Assembly: GCA_002477475.1 (NCBI GenBank)
Contig: DLPX01000051.1
Coordinates: forward strand, 25,146 to 33,908
DNA length: 8,763 bases
Reading direction: 5' to 3'
Origin: Proteobacteria bacterium UBA7447
GTDB taxonomy: Bacteria > Pseudomonadota > Gammaproteobacteria > Arenicellales > UBA868
Under the pieces are notes generated by a model. That model ran no database searches and had not been told where the DNA came from. It saw only the letters and a list, made by a program, of their open reading frames with translations. A program made the position numbers and the translations under genes. Each line of letters opens with the position of its first letter. Position 1 is the first letter of the stretch. Shown one piece after another: positions 6,496-8,763 of the stretch.

Positions 6496-7839
6496 ATGGG
6501 AAAACGAGTAGCGGTCATCGGAGCGGGGCCAAGCGGGCTGGCGCAACTTCGGGCATTTCAGTCGGCCAAAGAGAAAGGCGCAGACGTGCCGGAAGTCGTC
6601 TGCTTTGAACGCCAGTCAAACTGGGGCGGCATCTGGAACTACACGTGGCGCACCGGTACCGACGAATATGGCGAGCCGGTTCACTGCAGTATGTATCGCT
6701 ACTTGTGGTCCAACGGCCCAAAGGAGTGTCTGGAGTTTGCAGATTACACCTTTGAGGAGCACTTCGGCAGGCCGATTGCCTCCTATCCGCCGCGCGCAGT
6801 CCTTTGGGATTACGTCAAGGGGCGCGTTGAAAAAGCAGGCGTGCGCGACCAGATTCGTTTCTCAACGCCTGTCCGGCGCGTTGAATACAACGAGGACCAA
6901 CAGAATTTCTCAGTGACGGTTCATAGCCTGGCTGACGACCGGATGTATACCGAAGAATTTGATAACGCGGTAGTGGCAACGGGCCATTTTTCGACGCCCA
7001 ACGTTCCGAAGTTTGACGGTCTTGAGACTTTTAACGGACGGGTCATGCACGCGCATGATTTTCGCGATGCGCTCGAGTTCAAAGACAAGGACATCCTCAT
7101 CATCGGCACCAGTTACTCCGCCGAGGATATTGGGTCACAGTGCTACAAATACGGAGCCCGGACCATTACGGTTTCGCACCGCACCGCACCGATGAGTTTC
7201 CATTGGCCAGATAACTGGGCAGAGGTGCCCTTATTAACCCGTGTGGACAAGAACATCTGTCACTTTAAAGACGGCTCGAGCAAGAAGATTGATGCGATCA
7301 TCATGTGCACCGGATACCTCCATCATTTTCCTTTCCTTCCGGATGGTTTACGGCTTCAGACGGATAATCGGCTGTGGCCGCTGAATCTTTACAAGGGCGT
7401 ATTCTGGGAAGACAACCCCCGTCTGATGTACCTGGGCATGCAGGATCAGTTCTACACCTTCAATATGTTCGATGCCCAAGCCTGGTATGCGCGTGACTAC
7501 ATCATGGGCAGGATTCAGCTGCCGGATCTTGAGGCCATGCGCCAACACAGCCAGGCCTGGCGCAACCGGGAAGAAAAACTTGAAGATGACGAGCAGATGA
7601 TCCGGTTTCAGGGGGACTACGTACAGGAACTCATCGATGAAACGGATTACCCGAGTTTTGACGTAGAAGGGGTCAATAAGACATTTATGGAGTGGGAGCA
7701 TCACAAGCACGAAAACATCATGACTTTCCGTGACAATTCGTATCCGTCGCTGATGACAGGTAACCCCCAGCCTGCGCATCACACTACCTGGCTGAAAGCC
7801 ATGGACGACTCGATGGAGTCGTACTTGAAGCCCAGCTGA
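6496..7839 (+). CDS. tmm: Trimethylamine monooxygenase (flavin-containing)
   Basis: This cytoplasmic FAD/NADPH enzyme oxidises trimethylamine to TMAO. It has 447 residues, as expected for the family. The FAD-binding GAGPSG is at 9-14. The flavin-monooxygenase signature FxGxxxHxxxF is complete at 179-189 (Phe179, Gly181, His185, Phe189). The NADPH-binding GTSYSAED is at 204-211, with Tyr207 as in characterised bacterial Tmm. Asn73 in WSNGPKECLEF is the probable conserved active-site Asn. The protein resembles Methylophaga mFMO along its whole length and without gaps as I recall that sequence. It has Phe319 where I recall Trp in mFMO (MQDQFY against MQDQWY). The start is fixed by AAGGAGG at 6482-6488, 7 nt upstream. 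It is monocistronic as far as the sequence shows, with its own terminator. Its product feeds Tdm. Confidence 0.96.
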   Translation: MGKRVAVIGAGPSGLAQLRAFQSAKEKGADVPEVVCFERQSNWGGIWNYTWRTGTDEYGEPVHCSMYRYLWSNGPKECLEFADYTFEEHFGRPIASYPPRAVLWDYVKGRVEKAGVRDQIRFSTPVRRVEYNEDQQNFSVTVHSLADDRMYTEEFDNAVVATGHFSTPNVPKFDGLETFNGRVMHAHDFRDALEFKDKDILIIGTSYSAEDIGSQCYKYGARTITVSHRTAPMSFHWPDNWAEVPLLTRVDKNICHFKDGSSKKIDAIIMCTGYLHHFPFLPDGLRLQTDNRLWPLNLYKGVFWEDNPRLMYLGMQDQFYTFNMFDAQAWYARDYIMGRIQLPDLEAMRQHSQAWRNREEKLEDDEQMIRFQGDYVQELIDETDYPSFDVEGVNKTFMEWEHHKHENIMTFRDNSYPSLMTGNPQPAHHTTWLKAMDDSMESYLKPS

Positions 7840-7860
7840 TCTAAGTCTTAAAAGCGATAG

Positions 7861-7888
7861 TAGCCCGGCGCCGTCCGGGCTATTTTTT
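7861..7888 (+). terminator. Intrinsic terminator after tmm
   Basis: TAGCCCGG (7861-7868) and CCGGGCTA (7875-7882) pair perfectly around a 6-nt loop and are followed by six Ts (7883-7888). It begins 22 nt after the tmm stop codon. It should separate tmm from the downstream operon. Confidence 0.93.
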
Positions 7889-7897
7889 GCGATCGAG

Positions 7898-7944
7898 GTT
7901 TCCTGTAAGGAAACATTATTTCCACCAGTTGAATTAAATCAACT
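7898..7944 (+). promoter_or_regulatory. Two perfect palindromes upstream of the mgsA-like gene
   Basis: GTTTCC (7898-7903) and GGAAAC (7909-7914) form a 6-bp inverted repeat around TGTAA. AGTTGA (7927-7932) and TCAACT (7939-7944) form another around ATTAAA. Both lie between the tmm terminator and the next start codon (52 to 99 nt upstream of it), where that operon's promoter must be. They look like operator sites. I see no convincing -35/-10 pair. Confidence 0.4.
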
Positions 7945-7996
7945 AAAGGCGTACGCTCGCCCGCTGCCTGATAAATACACTAAAGGAAGAAAAATT

Positions 7997-8763
7997 ATGT
8001 GCGGTATTGCGGGGGTAATGTATCGCGGATCAGACAATGCGTTCAGCACAGGCGAGGCGCTGATCCGCATGCTGGATGGCTGCCAGCATCGGGGTCCTGA
8101 TTCAACAGGGTTTGCGCTTTATGCGCCCGAAGCATCGGGTCGGCTGAAGCTTCGATTCTTTATTGATCCTGAGAGTGACGCTGACAGCGACGTGGCGATT
8201 GCGGAGATTCGTCAGCGGCTTGTGGACCTCGGCGCAGGAATCGAAGAGGAAGCCCGTGCCGGTGACAATTACAGTGTGACTATTCTCTATGACGGAGACG
8301 TACAGAAACTCTCCTACGAGATGGAGCACGCCGCTAAGGTCATCTCAATCGGCACAAGCCTTGAGATTGTGAAGGATGTCGGCACTGCGCACGATGTTGA
8401 TGATCGCTATCACGTGAATCAGTTTCATGGAACACATGGTCTTGGCCACGTGCGTCTCGCGACTGAAAGCGACGTGAAGCCCGAGGCTTCCCATCCTTTC
8501 TGGGCAACAGGCTTTGCTGATGTGGCCATCGTGCATAACGGCCAGATTACCAATTATTGGAAGATGCGCCGGAGGCTTGAGCAACGTGGTTTTGAATTCA
8601 CGACGGATAACGATAGTGAACTTATTGCAGTCTATCTCGCTGACAAACTTGCACAGGGCGTAAAGCTTCAGGACGCATTGTCGACTTCGATCGATGATCT
8701 CGACGGCACGTTTTCCTTTCTCGTCTCAACCGGCGACGAGATCGGGTATGCCAAGGACCGCCT
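7997..8763 (+). CDS. mgsA: Class II glutamine amidotransferase, likely MgsA (partial)
   Basis: The frame is open from the ATG at 7997 to the window edge (255 codons), so the 3' end is missing. The catalytic nucleophile is Cys2 (MCGIAG), exposed after Met removal. Other class II glutaminase motifs are HRGPDS (31-36), HVRLAT (151-156), HNGQITN (180-186) and DNDSE (204-208). The GltB/GlxB-like insert between HRGPDS and HVRLAT is consistent with the glutamate-synthase-like subunit A of N-methylglutamate synthase. MgsABC converts gamma-glutamylmethylamide, the GmaS product, to N-methylglutamate. AAGGAAG at 7983-7989 supports the start. A glxB-type amidotransferase or amidophosphoribosyltransferase relative is possible from sequence alone; position beside gmaS and tmm favours mgsA. 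If so, mgsB, mgsC and mgdABCD would be expected downstream. Confidence 0.82.
   Translation, partial: MCGIAGVMYRGSDNAFSTGEALIRMLDGCQHRGPDSTGFALYAPEASGRLKLRFFIDPESDADSDVAIAEIRQRLVDLGAGIEEEARAGDNYSVTILYDGDVQKLSYEMEHAAKVISIGTSLEIVKDVGTAHDVDDRYHVNQFHGTHGLGHVRLATESDVKPEASHPFWATGFADVAIVHNGQITNYWKMRRRLEQRGFEFTTDNDSELIAVYLADKLAQGVKLQDALSTSIDDLDGTFSFLVSTGDEIGYAKDR

Noticed and set aside
7348..7782. 144-codon open frame on the minus strand inside tmm
   Set aside because: It is antisense to a full-length, well-conserved Tmm. The open frame is explained by codon usage of the real gene.

Overview
The window is a methylated-amine catabolic island, probably from a marine or methylotrophic proteobacterium. 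That assignment rests on gene content (Tmm, Tdm, GmaS and an MgsA-like start), Proteobacteria-like Shine-Dalgarno sites and moderate GC judged by eye. No rRNA, tRNA or phylogenetic marker is present, so class and genus stay open. Almost the whole window is accounted for. I see no mobile element, CRISPR array or tRNA, and no obvious regulator gene.

Layout from left to right. On the minus strand lie tdm (trimethylamine N-oxide demethylase, 12-2360), a 55-residue single-pass membrane protein (2486-2653) and an Amt-family transporter (2683-4014). The last two form one transcription unit that ends at a clear intrinsic terminator about 40 nt before the tdm start codon. A 444-bp divergent intergenic region (4015-4458) separates amt from gmaS (plus strand, 4459-5814). 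It is rich in short repeated and inverted elements. A small ChrR-like cupin gene (minus, 5880-6257) converges with gmaS and diverges from tmm (trimethylamine monooxygenase, plus, 6496-7839). Tmm is followed by a strong intrinsic terminator. After a 108-bp gap with two palindromes, a class II glutamine amidotransferase gene begins (7997 to the window edge), most likely mgsA, the first gene of the N-methylglutamate synthase operon.

How the genes fit together (established pathway, assigned here by family resemblance). Tmm oxidises trimethylamine to TMAO. Tdm splits TMAO into dimethylamine and formaldehyde, and its folate domain is thought to capture the C1 unit. Dimethylamine must become methylamine through an enzyme not in this window. 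GmaS ligates methylamine to glutamate. MgsABC then makes N-methylglutamate, and MgdABCD (outside the window) oxidises it. Amt would move ammonium or methylammonium. The cupin and the small Amt-linked membrane protein have no role I can name and are the best candidates for undescribed parts of the system. The intergenic regions carry several inverted repeats that look like regulatory sites, including three GCGCTT elements spaced exactly 32 bp apart upstream of gmaS.
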